In this document: in pieces, positions 1 to 11,995 of the stretch | Position numbering within the stretch: position 1 is the stretch's first letter | Layout of the letters: each line of letters starts with the position of its first letter | Assembly: GCF_032854445.1 (NCBI RefSeq) | Contig: NC_088297.1 | Span: 4,899,991 to 4,963,990 of the forward strand | Reading direction: 5' to 3' | Length of the DNA stretch: 64,000 bases | DNA from: Liolophura sinensis | Lineage: Eukaryota > Mollusca > Polyplacophora > Chitonida > Chitonidae | Made by a program: the position numbers and the translations under genes | The notes under the pieces: model-generated | Told to the model about the DNA's origin: nothing | The model's input: only the letters and a program-made list of their open reading frames with translations | The model's database searches: none

Positions 1-545
1 TTCCTATCTCTACAACGCACGTTGTCACGGCTTACTCAGCTAAGTGCACTTCCTATCTATTCAACCTACGCTGTCACGGCTTACTTAGCTAAGTGCACTG
101 CCTATCTCTACTACCCACGTTGTCACGGCTTACTCAGCTAAGTGCACTTCCTATCTCCACAACGCACGTTGTCACGGCTTACTCAGCTAAGTGCACTTCC
201 TATCTCTACTACCCACGTTGTCACGGCTTACTCAGCTAAGTGCACTTCCTATCTCCACAACGCACGTTGACACGACTTACTTAGCTAAGTGCACTTCCTA
301 TCTCTACTACCTACGTTGACACGGCTTACTCAGCTAAGTGCGCTTCCTATCTCCACAACTCACGTTGACACCGCTTACTTAGCTAAGTGCACTTCCTATC
401 TCTACTACTTACGTTGACACGGCTTACTTAGCTAAGTGCACTTCCTATCTCTACTTCCTACGTTGTCACGGCTTACTCAGCTAAGTGCGCTTCCTATCTC
501 CACAACGCACGTTGTCACGGCTTACTTAGCTAAACGCGCTTCATG
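1..545. repeat. 49-bp tandem repeat, about 11 copies
   Basis: A 49-bp unit recurs head to tail with roughly 85-95 percent identity. Each unit contains CACGTTGTCACGGCTTACT followed by a near-palindrome, ACTTAGCTAAGT in the best copies. The array is cut by the left window edge, so its full length is unknown. It ends near 545 at ordinary sequence. No coding potential is seen. Confidence 0.95.
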
Positions 546-1872
546 AAACCGGGGATTGGTTTCAAACTCAGTACGAATATTGTATATTTAGTAACAATGT
601 CCGTATTTGTCTCTTAGTCACACGCTACAAACAATTACCTGGCGGTTGACATCTGGACGTTTAAACAAAGACAAAATGCAACCTGCAAATACAATCAGCG
701 TCGGTATAGCTTTTCTTTAAAAATAAGAAGTTCATCTGTGATTAATCTGTAGATCAAAATCAGACCGATGCAGAAAATGTTCAGCATTGCAACGTTACGA
801 CCTTAATCTACTTGCTCATTTTGGGTTTCATAGATTTGATCAGACTGCTCTTGAACGGCCCCGAGGACGTATGTAATGTGGAAAGGTAACCACAGCGCAT
901 TATATCACAATGCTGTTATCCATCGCCATTTCCTGTATATACATGTACATCAAAGACTGCTTTGTGAGGCTAATATGAAAAAAAAATACAACCTTTTGTA
1001 CATTTAATTAGTAATGAGATAAAAACGAAATACAAGATGAAACCGTTACATCTGTTTTCCCTTCGGACAGACGCGGCGGAAATTCCAAGCGATAAAAATG
1101 ACGGTATTTTATTGGTTAATGACGTTGCACGCGATGAAATACTCACTGCGATCGATTATCTTGTACCGTGTGAACTTTGGCTAGGATAGCTAATAAGGCT
1201 GAGCCTTACAGAGGTTTGACCGAAAGGTTTAGGTGTTACAATTATGCAGTTTTTTTAACGAAAAAGAGATGCAGAGAAAGCCAATAATAACTGTATCGTT
1301 TAATCTAATAGTATAAAAAATAACTGTTTTGGTGCAGAAGTAGGTTGTGGTGTGAATGGTACGGATATGGAGATATATGCTGACCACGAGACAGGGTTAA
1401 GACTCAATCGAAATTCAAATAAATGACAGACATTATTGATATACTAGCATAACATACAGCTTGGAATGCTTAACCAGGGCACCGACGACAGAGTAGTAGT
1501 CGGCAAATAGCCACATGTATCTGGTGAAATCCAAGCCTCTTGTCAAGTCACCGCAGTTCGGGATTTAATTAATCTGTTCATGTAAATTCATTAGTAGCTT
1601 TAATAGTAGATACTTACACGTTCCCAAGAATCATGGATTATGACCAAAGCTTGCTAAAAGTTTAAACATTTGGAGCAGTGATATGGAATTAATTTATTCG
1701 AATTATTTATTAGTTGCAATCCACTGAAAATATTTTTAAACAGTTTCTCTTTCTCAGAAGAGGATAATTAAAACCCAGTAATTGCTTTACTGAATCATTT
1801 GTACCAAAGTTTCAAACTCATGTATACTATTATATCATACAATACGCTTCATGGCTTCCTTCCACCGTCATG
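546..1872. other. No gene recognised
   Basis: This AT-rich stretch has no open frame with codon structure, no convincing exon bounded by splice sites and no repeat that I recognise. It could be intergenic, or an intron of gene 1, whose upstream exons are not located. Confidence 0.5.
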
Positions 1873-1948
1873 ACCATACTGTTGGCCACCATCGTATAAG
1901 TGAAATATTCTTGAGTATACGACGTAAAACCCCAATCAAATAAATAAT
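1873..1948 (+). mobile_element. SINE-A 3' fragment
   Basis: About 75 bp matching the 3' part of the main SINE family of this window: GTATAAGTGAAATATTCTTG followed by the AAATAAATAA tail. The tRNA head and the body are missing, as in many 5'-truncated retroposed copies. Confidence 0.8.
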
Positions 1949-2763
1949 GAAAACACTTGCTTGAACGTGCAGTTTAGATGAAAGATGTAATTTAAACTGC
2001 TCGAGTCTCCCAAATTTTGATCCATTGCAAATGTCGGTATGAACGGTTATTTTGTAACACTCCACACACATGGGAACGCAATAGAATTCTGAAAAATTCC
2101 GCATGATATTTTTCTGACTTTTTAGCATTGAACGGTCTTTTACAACATTAGCTTATAGTTATATTTGTCCAGTAATCATAACAGAGTGGTGTTAGTGCAA
2201 TAATACTATTGTATATCTATATATACACCAAAGATATGTAAAACATGTATACTTCATGTATGATTCTATTACCAATCTCCCATTTTATATCGATATTTAC
2301 AACGGTTGGTCTACCCCACATATAAATGTGATTTATACATAAAAAATAAGGTTCAATTGTTGGCTGGTATGAACGAATTGACCTTCATGGGGCTTCATGA
2401 GTAAAAAGAGAGCAGTATTTAAATCAGTCTGCATATACCAACTTATCCATTCTCATTACTTCCATACAAAGAATCGTTTAGTTTTAATTAGTAATCAGGG
2501 AAATGGAGATTTAAAATAACTGTGTATACATAAAAACCTCTCTGTCCACATACTTGCTGGAGTCCCTAATTTAGCGGACAAGAATAAATGTAGCCCAGTG
2601 TCGATCCTATATTTTTTGAAAACTACAAAAGATTTAGGTATTGTATACCCTATTTTCCCTCTACAAGCTCTATGTATTAGTACTATAATCGTCGTCCATT
2701 TCATTATCTATTTTATTAACAAAATTTATTCTCATTTTAAACTTTAAAATACTTAGCATGGGA

Positions 2764-2842
2764 TGTAGTGAGTGAGTGAGTGAGTGCTTAGGGTTTAACG
2801 TCGTACTTAACAATTTTTCAGTCATATGACGACGAATAATGT
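2764..2842 (-). mobile_element. SINE-B 3' fragment
   Basis: Read on the minus strand this is the 3' end of a second SINE family: CATATGACTGAAAAATTGTT, then ACGTTAAACCCTAAGCACTC and a CACT-repeat tail. The same end is seen at 13708, 26400, 28818 and 50703. Confidence 0.7.
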
Positions 2843-4442
2843 GTGATTTAATGACATCCTAAATTAAAATTTTAAACATTGTAAATTAAAAACTGGTAAT
2901 TTGAGGTTGTAAATCCATTGTGCTAAATTGTTTTAGCTGTAATACTTATTCTATTAGCGTATGGAAAACGTAATGTGTTAAAAAGGTATTTATGAATTAA
3001 ATGTGTTAACAGTTGTACCGGTATGGGGGCATTGGTCGAATTAACAACCCAATTCACAGAGACATTACGATGATTCGCTAATCAAGAGTATTTTGTTCCG
3101 ACCTGAAAATTTACTTTTTTATTATTGATGAATTTACCGATACATTTAAACCTCGTCGTTTGCGTGAAACAAGAAAAGGCATGTGCCTTATAGGCTGATT
3201 AGCTAGTGTCAAGTCCAAAAAAAAAAAAAACAGCTTTTGATTTATTTATACCACAAAATACGAAGACAAAAAGCATTTAGCCGAAAAACCGCTTAGTAGT
3301 TGACGTATTTTGACACCAGGTTCGGTAATGGATTGATGAATTTCCTTTATAAAAATTATGATTTGGTTTTTAAAAAAGTGACACCTAGGCTGATTGTTGC
3401 TGCGTTTTTATGCGGAACTGACTAATGCCGCGCCAACGCTATTGTTGGGGGTTGAGCATTTTTTACTCGTCAATTAACCATGTTCAATGTTCATTTCATG
3501 ATCGCTTTATTACCGGCCTTGACAACTTTTTTTCCCATACACGCCACTCAACCAGCCATCGATAATCGATTAATTCATAATCTCAGTGACCTATCAGATA
3601 CTGTTTTTGAATGAGCTGACATCGTTTGACATTGCTGTAAACTTTTTCACATAAAGACGTATAACTTTGCCTTGAATCAAGTCAGGTATTTTTATCTGCA
3701 ATTAACAGGTAATAAAGGGGTAATCCTTGCGGTATGCGGAATGTGTGGCCGACGACTAGAAGCATAGGGTTATACTTTAAGTACTTGCATAAAGTGTTTA
3801 GGTATTAAACGTTTTATTATGCATACTCGGTATGTGATATAATTATATAAATCCTTGTTCGTTTATTCGTTGGTTTAATTATCGCTCACGAACCATATTT
3901 ATTATTCTGCTTTGAGAAATTATTTACTTTTCTTTAACTGACATGTAATTTTAACATACCTGATGACCTACTTTTGTTTGATTGTACTTAACCTTTCAAT
4001 CTTTTGATATCATTATTCATTTCATTTTTATCTGTCTTAAAATTGTTATCAGCCCACGTGTGCTGTTGGACGTTGCTACATGTTTGAACTTGAATTTGAA
4101 AGTGAAAGTAAAAACGAAATAATAGAAGAGGATACAACGATAGATCATCAGAAAATGAAAATATGAAGGGAATGATGTATGAATCAATTAAGAAACAAAT
4201 GACAAGGAGAAGTGATTGGATAAATGAATGTAAGAACGAATGAATGCAGTTCTAATGGAGGAATTGGCGAAATAATGGTATAAAGTCCTTGTAACATGGC
4301 AATATTTTGCTTTTAACCGAATTAAATGGTTATAGCTTGATCATGTCAGACTTTATAGGCTAGCCTTATGTGTGACAGCGATGTGTTTGTCGTTCATGAC
4401 ATTCTGTTCTTTAGTACGTTCCTTCTTTCCGTAGGCATTGAC
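2843..4442. other. No gene recognised
   Basis: AT-rich non-coding sequence. It has short A runs, for example near 3218-3231, but no repeat array, exon or RNA gene that I can support. Confidence 0.5.
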
Positions 4443-4542
4443 ATTATTTATTTATTTGATTGGTGTTTTACGCCGTACTGAAGAATATTTCACTTATACG
4501 ACGGCGGCCAGCATTATGGTGAGAGGAAACCGGGCAGAGCCC
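4443..4542 (-). mobile_element. SINE-A 3' fragment
   Basis: On the minus strand: the GGGCTCTGCCCGGTTTCCTC region, then CCATAATGCTGGCCGCCGTC, then the AAATAAATAA tail. This is about 100 bp of the 3' end of SINE-A, truncated at its 5' side. Confidence 0.85.
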
Positions 4543-6958
4543 AATTCTTTTATAGGCAAATAAAACACTAACGCGAAATATATGTCAGATGAAAGATCAC
4601 TGCCCATAAAAATAGTTCGATTTATTGTTTTAGAATTGAGCTCAAATCGTAAATTGCATTTGAAACTTTGGATTTTACGGTGGCTTTTTCTAACCATATT
4701 GGGACCAGTGACGTCACATGACATCACATGAGGTTTTTGCCACTTTACACACACAGTCTGCTAGCATTCGCCATTCAAAATGCATATACATATAGACATG
4801 ACCCTTGAAACGAAGCCAAAAATAAGGAAGTGACGTCATTGATATCCTCTGGGTGAATACAGACCGCTGTAGAATCTGATGTTTTAAAGCTACATTTAGT
4901 TGATTTAGTTAGAAAAATAGAACTATTTTACTAGACAATATATTAAATGGCCTTTTATATATTATATATCATACATATTTCATTTTAGTGTTTTCTTTGC
5001 CTTTATATATACAGTGGACATAAATATCCACGTGCACGTTATCATGAAAACTGCTACTAAAATTTTTTTGATGATCAATCAGGTTTATGAATAGGGGAAA
5101 CCGGATAGAGCCCGAAGGAAACATAGTAAAACGAGAAGGAAACCATGAAACCTTGTTAGAAAAAAAAGATGACAGGCCTCAGCCGAAACCAGAAAACATC
5201 ACGCCTGGAAAGCTTTAGGACAAAAGAATCCAACTCAGAAAAATAAATAACTTTTTCACTAGGTAGCTAGTTCTTCTAGTCAGTGCATGCATCCGTCCGT
5301 ATGGCGTGATGTACCACGATTTATTAATATCACACACACAGACACGTGGTTCAAAACTACATCCTCAATTCCACGTGCTCGCCACACATGTTCTACATCT
5401 CCCCAGCAGGGGTTTTGTTATTGATAACACACGGTATTTATTGTTCTTTGCACAGCAAGACTGCGGAAGTCACCATGTTCGGAGAGAGTGACTCAGAAGA
5501 TAGCTCCATTTCATCTCACGCCCAAATTGTGCTAATTTTTTACACTGACTTCACGATGGAGGGTCTCGGGGACTATTTAAAGTACTCAATCCGTAAAACG
5601 AGGCCGTGAGTTCGAATCCAGCTCTGGATAGACCTGTACCTGAGTCGAATTAAGCGTTCGGTTGGAGGTGGTGGTGTAAAATACTAGACCTTCCTGTAAA
5701 TCTCATGAATCAGTATATCGAAGCATAATTCATTCATCTTTTCACCTGATATGATATCAAGTTTGTGCCTGGAGTTTTGGTAAAAGCGAAACTCAAAGGT
5801 CAAAAGTCAAAGGTCAGAAAACATGTATAAACAGTTACAAACAAATTTTGTTACGTCTATATGCTCATCCAAGCACTTTTATTGTAAAGTTTCTGCACCC
5901 TGTGTACTGATGGCAGTTGGTTTATGGCGAGCTAGAATCTCGACCGTTCTCCTACCAGTGCTTTTATTGCAAGGTTCTTGCACAACCTGTATAGCACGCC
6001 TAACTATGAACCTTCAAATTTGTTTTGCACACCAGTTTACTGTAATTGCGGGATGTATGGAAGTTTCACTGCTTTTTACATAAATAGACCTCAAACTTCA
6101 CGTGAGCTTAGTTACATCAAAAGCGTGACTGGCTGATTGACATACATATACATGTAGATCATGACCCACTATGTATTTGACAATAATGGAGTTTCTTTTC
6201 ACACGCAGTGCGTGACGAGTATGGTCCAAGGTGGACTGGCCATAGTTCTCTGGCAATGCATAGTTGTGCAAAAAAACAAACAAACCTCATCACAATGGGG
6301 ACATGTCAAACGCCCGGTAGCAGGACCTTGACGTCATTTTATTGACGTCAACTGTTCCTTTCTCAGCTGATGATGATGACGTCACATTACAGACAGTACA
6401 ACGTTACAGTAGAAACTGATACATTGCAACAGTGTAGACGTTACCCTATAATCCATTTTTGACGAAGCAATGGCTCGAAGACCTTCTTCACACTAGCGCC
6501 ACCTCACGGGATTAAAAAAATATGCCGCCTCCCCATTACAGGAATGATCAACGGACTACACACAAATCCGAATTTCGTTTGGCAGGAAAGATTACCTGTT
6601 TGTGAATTTCAGTCCGGAAAATCGACTTCGGCCCCACATTTCATCAGCGAAAACTGATCAGTCGGTTACTTTTATGCTCGTTAAAACTGCATGACAGGTG
6701 AAATAAACCAACGTCTATGCCTTTAACACATTGTCAATGGGGCAGAACTGGCTGAAATTGAGCATGCTGTTTACATTTGAAATCGTTGCTACTTTTCTTT
6801 CGTTTTCAGAATTTAGTTATCACTGACACAGAACACGTTTTTATGGGTGAAAAATGGCTGGCATATTCAGAATTCACGATTTTACTTACAGACACATTCA
6901 GATGGCGATCATGGAGATGTCAGTATTGCATTCATTGTTTTTTTCTTTTCATCACCAG
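4543..6958. other. No gene recognised; one isolated B-box-like motif
   Basis: No exon is supported. At about 5607-5625 the sequence GTGAGTTCGAATCCAGCTCT resembles a pol III B box and could be the decayed head of a SINE, but no matching A box is clear. The 3' end of this stretch (6931-6958) is the pyrimidine-rich acceptor of the next exon. Confidence 0.4.
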
Positions 6959-7130
6959 GAGTTATTACGCATCCACGACAAATTATTAGAGGCGCAGTTC
7001 CAGCAAGTTCAAACGATGATTGATGTCATCAAGAAGGAACGAGAGGAAGTGCGCAAGCGCAGAAGGTCGCTGTCTGTCGAAACTGACGTCGACGAGAACG
7101 AGGAACACTGGGAAGATTGGGAGATCCAAG
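6959..7130 (+). CDS. Gene 1, penultimate coding exon
   Basis: 172 bp, entered in phase 0 and left in phase 1. It encodes 57 residues of charged, heptad-like sequence ending HWEDWEIQ. The acceptor has a long T-rich tract and the donor is CAAG/GTGAGG. Confidence 0.6.
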
Positions 7131-10100
7131 GTGAGGTAACTCTTTACGCACAACGGGGATCGCGCGGTTAACGAGGGACTAAAGATGTCTGTCTTTCTGT
7201 CGTTAGTAGACACGGGGCGTGGGTTCAAGCCCGGCATTTCACAGGGACTACACCTGACCCGTTCTCACTGGGTGGCAACAAGCGGTCGGTCACCATAGTA
7301 TGGCCGTTTGCGTAGTATGTCATTATTATAGCATTATATTGTGTTTTACAGGGCACCTAAAAAAACAACACAAAAAACATTTGACTGTGAGTTAAAAACA
7401 TATAGCCATGATATAGCCTAAAAATGATAGGATAGTTTTTATTCTGGAAAAGACCTTTCATTGAAGTAATCGACTCAAGGCCCACCAGCGGTCGCTTTTT
7501 AATGTGACAATATGGGCGGGAGTGTTTTGACTATCTGAGGATTTTATATACTGTTATATTGCCATTATCAGCACATTGCGCCAATTCTGTCGGCCTTCTT
7601 AAGCCCCGTCCAGACTACCCAAAATCACTCAACAAGAATCAGCTTGAAAGTTGAGTCAACAAGCTGAGTCGTGTTGAGTCGTGTTGAGTCGTGTTGAGTC
7701 GTGTTGAGTAATCTGGACGGGTTCTTCGACTTCTTTCAACAGCACTCAGCACCATCCAACAGTTGAATCTGAAATGCGCATGTGTAATTTTTGTCAACAA
7801 GTTCAGTCAAGTTGAATGAATGTGACCAATCAAGGGGCGTGTAGAATAACATGGCCGTCTTAAGGGACGTGACCTGGGCAAAATGACGGCGCCAAAGGAT
7901 AAAGAGTGAAATTGGTCTCACAAAACAACAGTGGTGGACAATGTTGACCTATCTGATTTGTAGTGTGGACGGGACACTCAACTTACCTCAACAGTATTCA
8001 ACTTGCTGTTGAGTCAGCACAAGTTGAACGATGTTGAATAGTCTGGACGGAGCTTTAGTCATTGAAAACATTAGAATGGCCCGTAGAACACGTGTACAAG
8101 TACATGTACACGTACTATTGACGTTCTATATGTCGCGTAATGCCTTCTACTGTATCCGAAATGTCTTTTACCGGTTGCGAGTGACCATTTGCCATCTGTC
8201 ACATTGTCGTCGCTGCTCTTGTTTTACTCTCCATGCCCTACGTTTTTATATATTGATACAGATACAGTATTTCCGAGAATTCAGGCCAATTCGCTGTGTA
8301 GAAATTGTAAGATCAATCAATACATAAACCTACATAATTTTGAATAAATAACTCCTACCCAATTCTATACCGATTTTGATTCTATCGACCACTCCCGTGT
8401 TTAAGGGGATAGGATGTCAAAATGTAACAGTGATATTTACATAAAGCTGACGTATTTTTCCAATATATTTTTCCATGGCAACCACGGAAAACCTGTCTCA
8501 TTATCTCAGGGTTTTGTGTTCAGACACATATAGCGTCAGCTCTAGCGCTGCTTCATCTTGGTTTATGAGCGTTTTGAATAATCAATAATTTTATTATGGA
8601 GGATACAACCTATATGAAATTCCTGAGGGGTTCCCTGACGCGTGACAAGCACAGGCATGTTCAACCCCACGACAGCAATATTGTTCGTTTGAAATCAATC
8701 CTACAAGCTCTCTCAGCTTGCATAATTTGATTGACGTTTAACGCCGTGCTCAAGACTTGTTCACTTTTATGGCGGCAGTCAAGTTTATGAGAGGAGAAAA
8801 CCGGAGTGCCTGGAGGAAACCTGAACATCCGGAGGAAACCTGAGCAGTCAACAGAAATCTGAGTAAGCGGAAGAAACGTGGCCATTTGGAAGAAACCTGG
8901 GCACGCGGAGGAAACTTGAGCACCCAGAGCAAACCTGAGTATCTGGAGGAAATTTGACCATGCGGAAGAAACCCGAGCACCCAGAAGAAACCTGAGTACG
9001 CAGAAGAAACCCGAGCACCCGGAAGAAACTTGAGTACGCAGAGGAAATCTGAGCACCCAGAAGAAACCTGAATACGCGGAGGAAACCGGAGTGCCCGGAG
9101 TTATATATTTTTTTGACAAAATAGCGTTTAACGCAAAGACATGACATAACAGACAAACACATAATAAGCAGAAACCGTTTGTGATTATCTGTGTAGACCC
9201 AGGCGTCTATATCCACTTCATTTTGCCCTTGTCGAACTAGAGAGCGGATTTAATAACTAAGCTAACGACAATATGGTGCGTACATACCTTATACAACAAA
9301 CGTACGTGCGATCTTTTCGTGAGCGGAATTGTTTGTTTTATCGATCAGTGGCCTGTATTGGTTTTTATTTGTGCTATAGTGTGTGAGGATGTGTGTGTCA
9401 ATAGAAATACCTGCCAATATGTATGCATGGTCAGATCACATCAGCAGGCCCCTCATTTAGTGTCACATGCATGGTCACAGGATAGAATAGGCGCCAAACG
9501 CTAACTAACAGCGAATAAGGAATGCTTTCTCCGTGGACCAATTCAGCTCTGAGTTTCTCAGTCTCTACTGATCGGTTCTTAAATGTGGTTGTTTCATTTT
9601 GGCGCTGGTGGCTTTCTTCCATTTTGTCGTTAGTGGCTTTGTTTCATTTTGTCGTTAGTGGCTTTGTTCCATTTTGCCGTTAGTGGCTTTGTTCCATTTT
9701 GCCATTAGTGGCTTTGTTCTATTTTGCCGTTAGTGGCTTTGTTCCATTTTATTGTTAGTGGCTTTGTTCCATTTTGCCGTTAGTAGCTTTGTTCCATTTT
9801 GCGATTTTCACGACACAGTTTTGGGCTAAGTCAGAAATAAAGAGTGCGCAAATTAATAATTTATCATGTTAAGGCAAATATATCACCTAATACATGTGTG
9901 GGTGCATGAGTGTGCACAGGTTGAGGTGCGTGCGCCGTTAGAGGCGTGAGACGGTGAGTGTTTGGAGTATACATACTATGGGTCTGTCACGAACGCTAAT
10001 TTGTGCTGCTTCTGTCTTAAATCTGATAATTCCATGCTGTGCTTTTTTTTTTTTTTTTTTGAACTATACACATTAACTTCTTGAGAATGTTATTCAGGTC

Positions 10101-10284
10101 TTCTTTTTTCTTTTCTCCCACAGAGTTTGAAGCTCAATACGAACAAGAGTTTGGACTTTCGTTGGATTCTCGGAAAAGTGGTGCATCACAGGAACTTAAA
10201 AAACTACAACAACAACAGCAACAAAGGACAAAAAATGGCTTCCGGATGACAATGCCAATGCAGGAGACAAAGATCAGTGTGTGA
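6959..10284 (+). CDS. Unrecognised gene, last two coding exons (3' partial)
   Basis: Two exons join in frame: 6959-7130 (after TTTTCATCACCAG, phase 0 entry, donor CAAG/GTGAGG, phase 1 exit) and 10124-10284 (after CTTTTCTCCCACAG, ending in TGA at 10282-10284). The visible C-terminal 109 residues begin ELLRIHDKLLEAQFQQVQTM. They form a helix- and coiled-coil-like segment rich in Lys, Arg and Glu (KKEREEVRKRRR). An acidic patch (DVDENEEHWEDWEI) follows, and the last exon carries a run of six glutamines. I do not recognise the family. The exon must be preceded by others, because the open frame upstream of 6959 is just the translated pyrimidine tract (SLFFSF). Those exons were not found between 546 and 6958 and may lie left of the window. 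The evidence is the phase-matched splice sites and protein-like composition, not homology. Confidence 0.6.
7601..8055. mobile_element. Non-autonomous DNA transposon (MITE-like) with terminal inverted repeats
   Basis: The left end reads AAGCCCCGTCCAGACTA and the right end, on the opposite strand, AAGCTCCGTCCAGACTA: inverted repeats of 17 bp with one mismatch. Subterminal sequence is filled with short GTTGAGTC/GACTCAAC motifs, including four head-to-tail copies of GAGTCGTGTT near 7665-7707. Subterminal repeats of this kind are typical of hAT- or P-type elements, but the superfamily is not assigned. No transposase frame is present. Confidence 0.7.
8715..8811 (-). mobile_element. SINE-like 3' end adjoining a minisatellite
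   Basis: Minus strand: a 3' end related to SINE-A (TGGCGTTAAACGTCAATCAA type, with a degraded TATAAGTG/CTTGAG block). Its CGGTTTCCTC segment leads straight into the 21-bp array that follows. Confidence 0.5.
8812..9095. repeat. 21-bp minisatellite, about 13 copies
   Basis: Units such as GAGGAAACCTGAACATCCGGA repeat every 21 bp. The unit is a multiple of three without stops, so long frames appear on the minus strand that are not genes. The unit resembles the GGAGGAAACCGG block inside the adjoining SINE-like sequence, from which it probably arose. Confidence 0.85.
9595..9805. repeat. 25-bp minisatellite, about 8 copies
   Basis: The unit ATTTTGCCGTTAGTGGCTTT plus GTTCC repeats every 25 bp with few mismatches, inside the last intron of gene 1. 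Confidence 0.9.
10124..10284 (+). CDS. Gene 1, terminal coding exon
   Basis: The acceptor CTCCCACAG is followed by AG, which completes a GAG codon from the previous exon. 52 residues follow (FEAQYEQEFGLSLDSRKSGA onwards), with a run of six glutamines (QQQQQQ), then TGA. Confidence 0.6.
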
Positions 10285-10786
10285 CGTCACGGCAGTGAAC
10301 AAATAGCCCAATATAAATAATAGAATGCCAACGTTATATGGCTTCTGTTTTGTGTTTATCGTGCCAACGTGACGTTGTCATGGATACAAGAAAACGTTGG
10401 AATTGTATCCGAACCTTGTGAATAGTGATAACAAAGGTAAAATTATATCAGTCAGAAGTCCTTGTGTCAAGTTGCTTTAAACGGATTGTTTTTATGTGAG
10501 TGTGCTAAATTTCCGGTACCTCCACATGGAATACAGAATCAGAAGAGGAGTGTTCTTCAGTACGGCAGAATTCAATCATTTACAAAACATGGCGGCCTCA
10601 GTTCTGAATTTTCGGTCGATTATAGCTTGCCGTTTTGACCGTGATCTGTTTATGTTAAGGAATCCAAGGGATGAATCAGTTACTGACATGATGGGTTAGG
10701 AAGAAAAACAAAACTTTTCGTATGGATATATACATGTTTGCTTAATTCAAATGAAGACAAATCATACATAATCATAATATTGATGA

Positions 10787-10909
10787 GCATTTAATGAATA
10801 TGCATCCCTGCAATGATAACTCGGGTCCAAGCTGGATCGGCAGTTATTCTCTTGCAGCACTTGAGAAATACGTGCGTTTTATTAGTCTGCATTTAATGAA
10901 TATGCATCC
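10787..10909. repeat. About 80-bp element between perfect 21-bp direct repeats
   Basis: A 21-bp sequence starting GCATTTAATGAATATGCATC occurs at 10787-10807 and again at 10889-10909. The roughly 80 bp between them (GGGTCCAAGCTGGATCGGCA onwards) recurs with about 90 percent identity at 11843-11924, without those flanks. Confidence 0.7.
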
Positions 10910-11842
10910 GGGTGTATGTGAATATTTGTGATATATAAGAAGTAATTGTTTATAACCGCTTCAAGTCAGTACTTCGAGGGAGAGCTATTTTGGATCATCG
11001 CATGTGTAATACTCTTCCAAAAAATAGACCCTGCTGCTAATGGAAGCCTTTGTGAAGGTTGTTGTTGTCTAATGAATGTGAACTATAGTATTAAGTGTAC
11101 GAACCTACTTAAGTCTAAATATTTATAGCAGTTATAATGTGTTGTTAAAGCTATTAGCATAATTTATCCAAATAATTGAAAAACAAAATGCAAACGAAAA
11201 GGACAAAATGGTGTATTGAAGGATACTCAGTGTATACCAACTAACAAAAGCTACTGCCAGAATCATTTTTTTGTTGTTTTTCGTTCTTGACGAGATATGC
11301 TTCAATCAAGAGTTAATAATTGCTGATACTTATATTTGGCCAATGTATACACATGTGTCTGTTTGTGATTATTTACGCCAGTTGAATAACACGAAAATAA
11401 CTCAAGAAATGCATTGATCTGTCGAAATTGAAAAATGACTTGAAACTCCCGATCAAAAAGACATTCAGGCAAAAGCACTGTACACACAGAGTTGTTACCC
11501 CTGACGTGGGCCTCAGTATTACCACCAGAGTTATGCCCCATGAATCAGACGCATATTACGTGTGGTTATACCACGTGTAATGATACCAGTATTTAGCAGG
11601 TACATTTACAGGTCTTTATTTGTATGTTTGTTGTCTAGGCAATACATATTTTTTATTATAAAAGACATGACCCATTACTCAGATCCACCTGTTAGTAGCA
11701 ACTTACAGCGAATTGTAAAGGCCAATGGGCTTATTGGGAGCTATCCTTAATGATTATGTGAGCTTTAAAAGGAGTTTCATCTCAATATTCCAGATTGTTT
11801 TTGCTTAAATTACCACTATTTGCAATAGGTTACATTTTCCCG

Positions 11843-11924
11843 TGCAATGATAATTCGGGTCCAAGCTGGACGGCAGTTACTCTCTTGCAGTACTTGAGAA
11901 ATACGTGCGTTATATCAGTCTGCC
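11843..11924. repeat. Second copy of the 80-bp element
   Basis: Matches 10810-10890 (GCAATGATAATTCGGGTCCA, then CTTGAGAAATACGTGCG) with scattered substitutions. The flanking direct repeats of the first copy are absent. Confidence 0.7.
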
Positions 11925-11995
11925 CACAAAACGTCATGTCGAAGGCAGGAATACTGCAGGCTGGACGTTTCCCACTGGTATATCAGAGGTATACG

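Larger units (their letters stand above)
7131..10123. other. Gene 1 last intron
   Basis: About 3 kb. It holds a TIR element (7601-8055) and two minisatellites (8812-9095 and 9595-9805). A B-box-like motif, GTGGGTTCAAGCCCGGCAT, lies at about 7209-7227. A run of 18 T lies shortly upstream of the acceptor, at about 10043-10060. Confidence 0.55.

Noticed and set aside
6854-6958. ATG at 6854 as the start of gene 1
   Set aside because: The intervening codons read SLFFSFHHQ, which is the translated pyrimidine tract of the acceptor at 6958.
8661-9216. Minus-strand frames of 76-152 codons with repeated QVSSGCSGF
   Set aside because: Produced by the 21-bp minisatellite.
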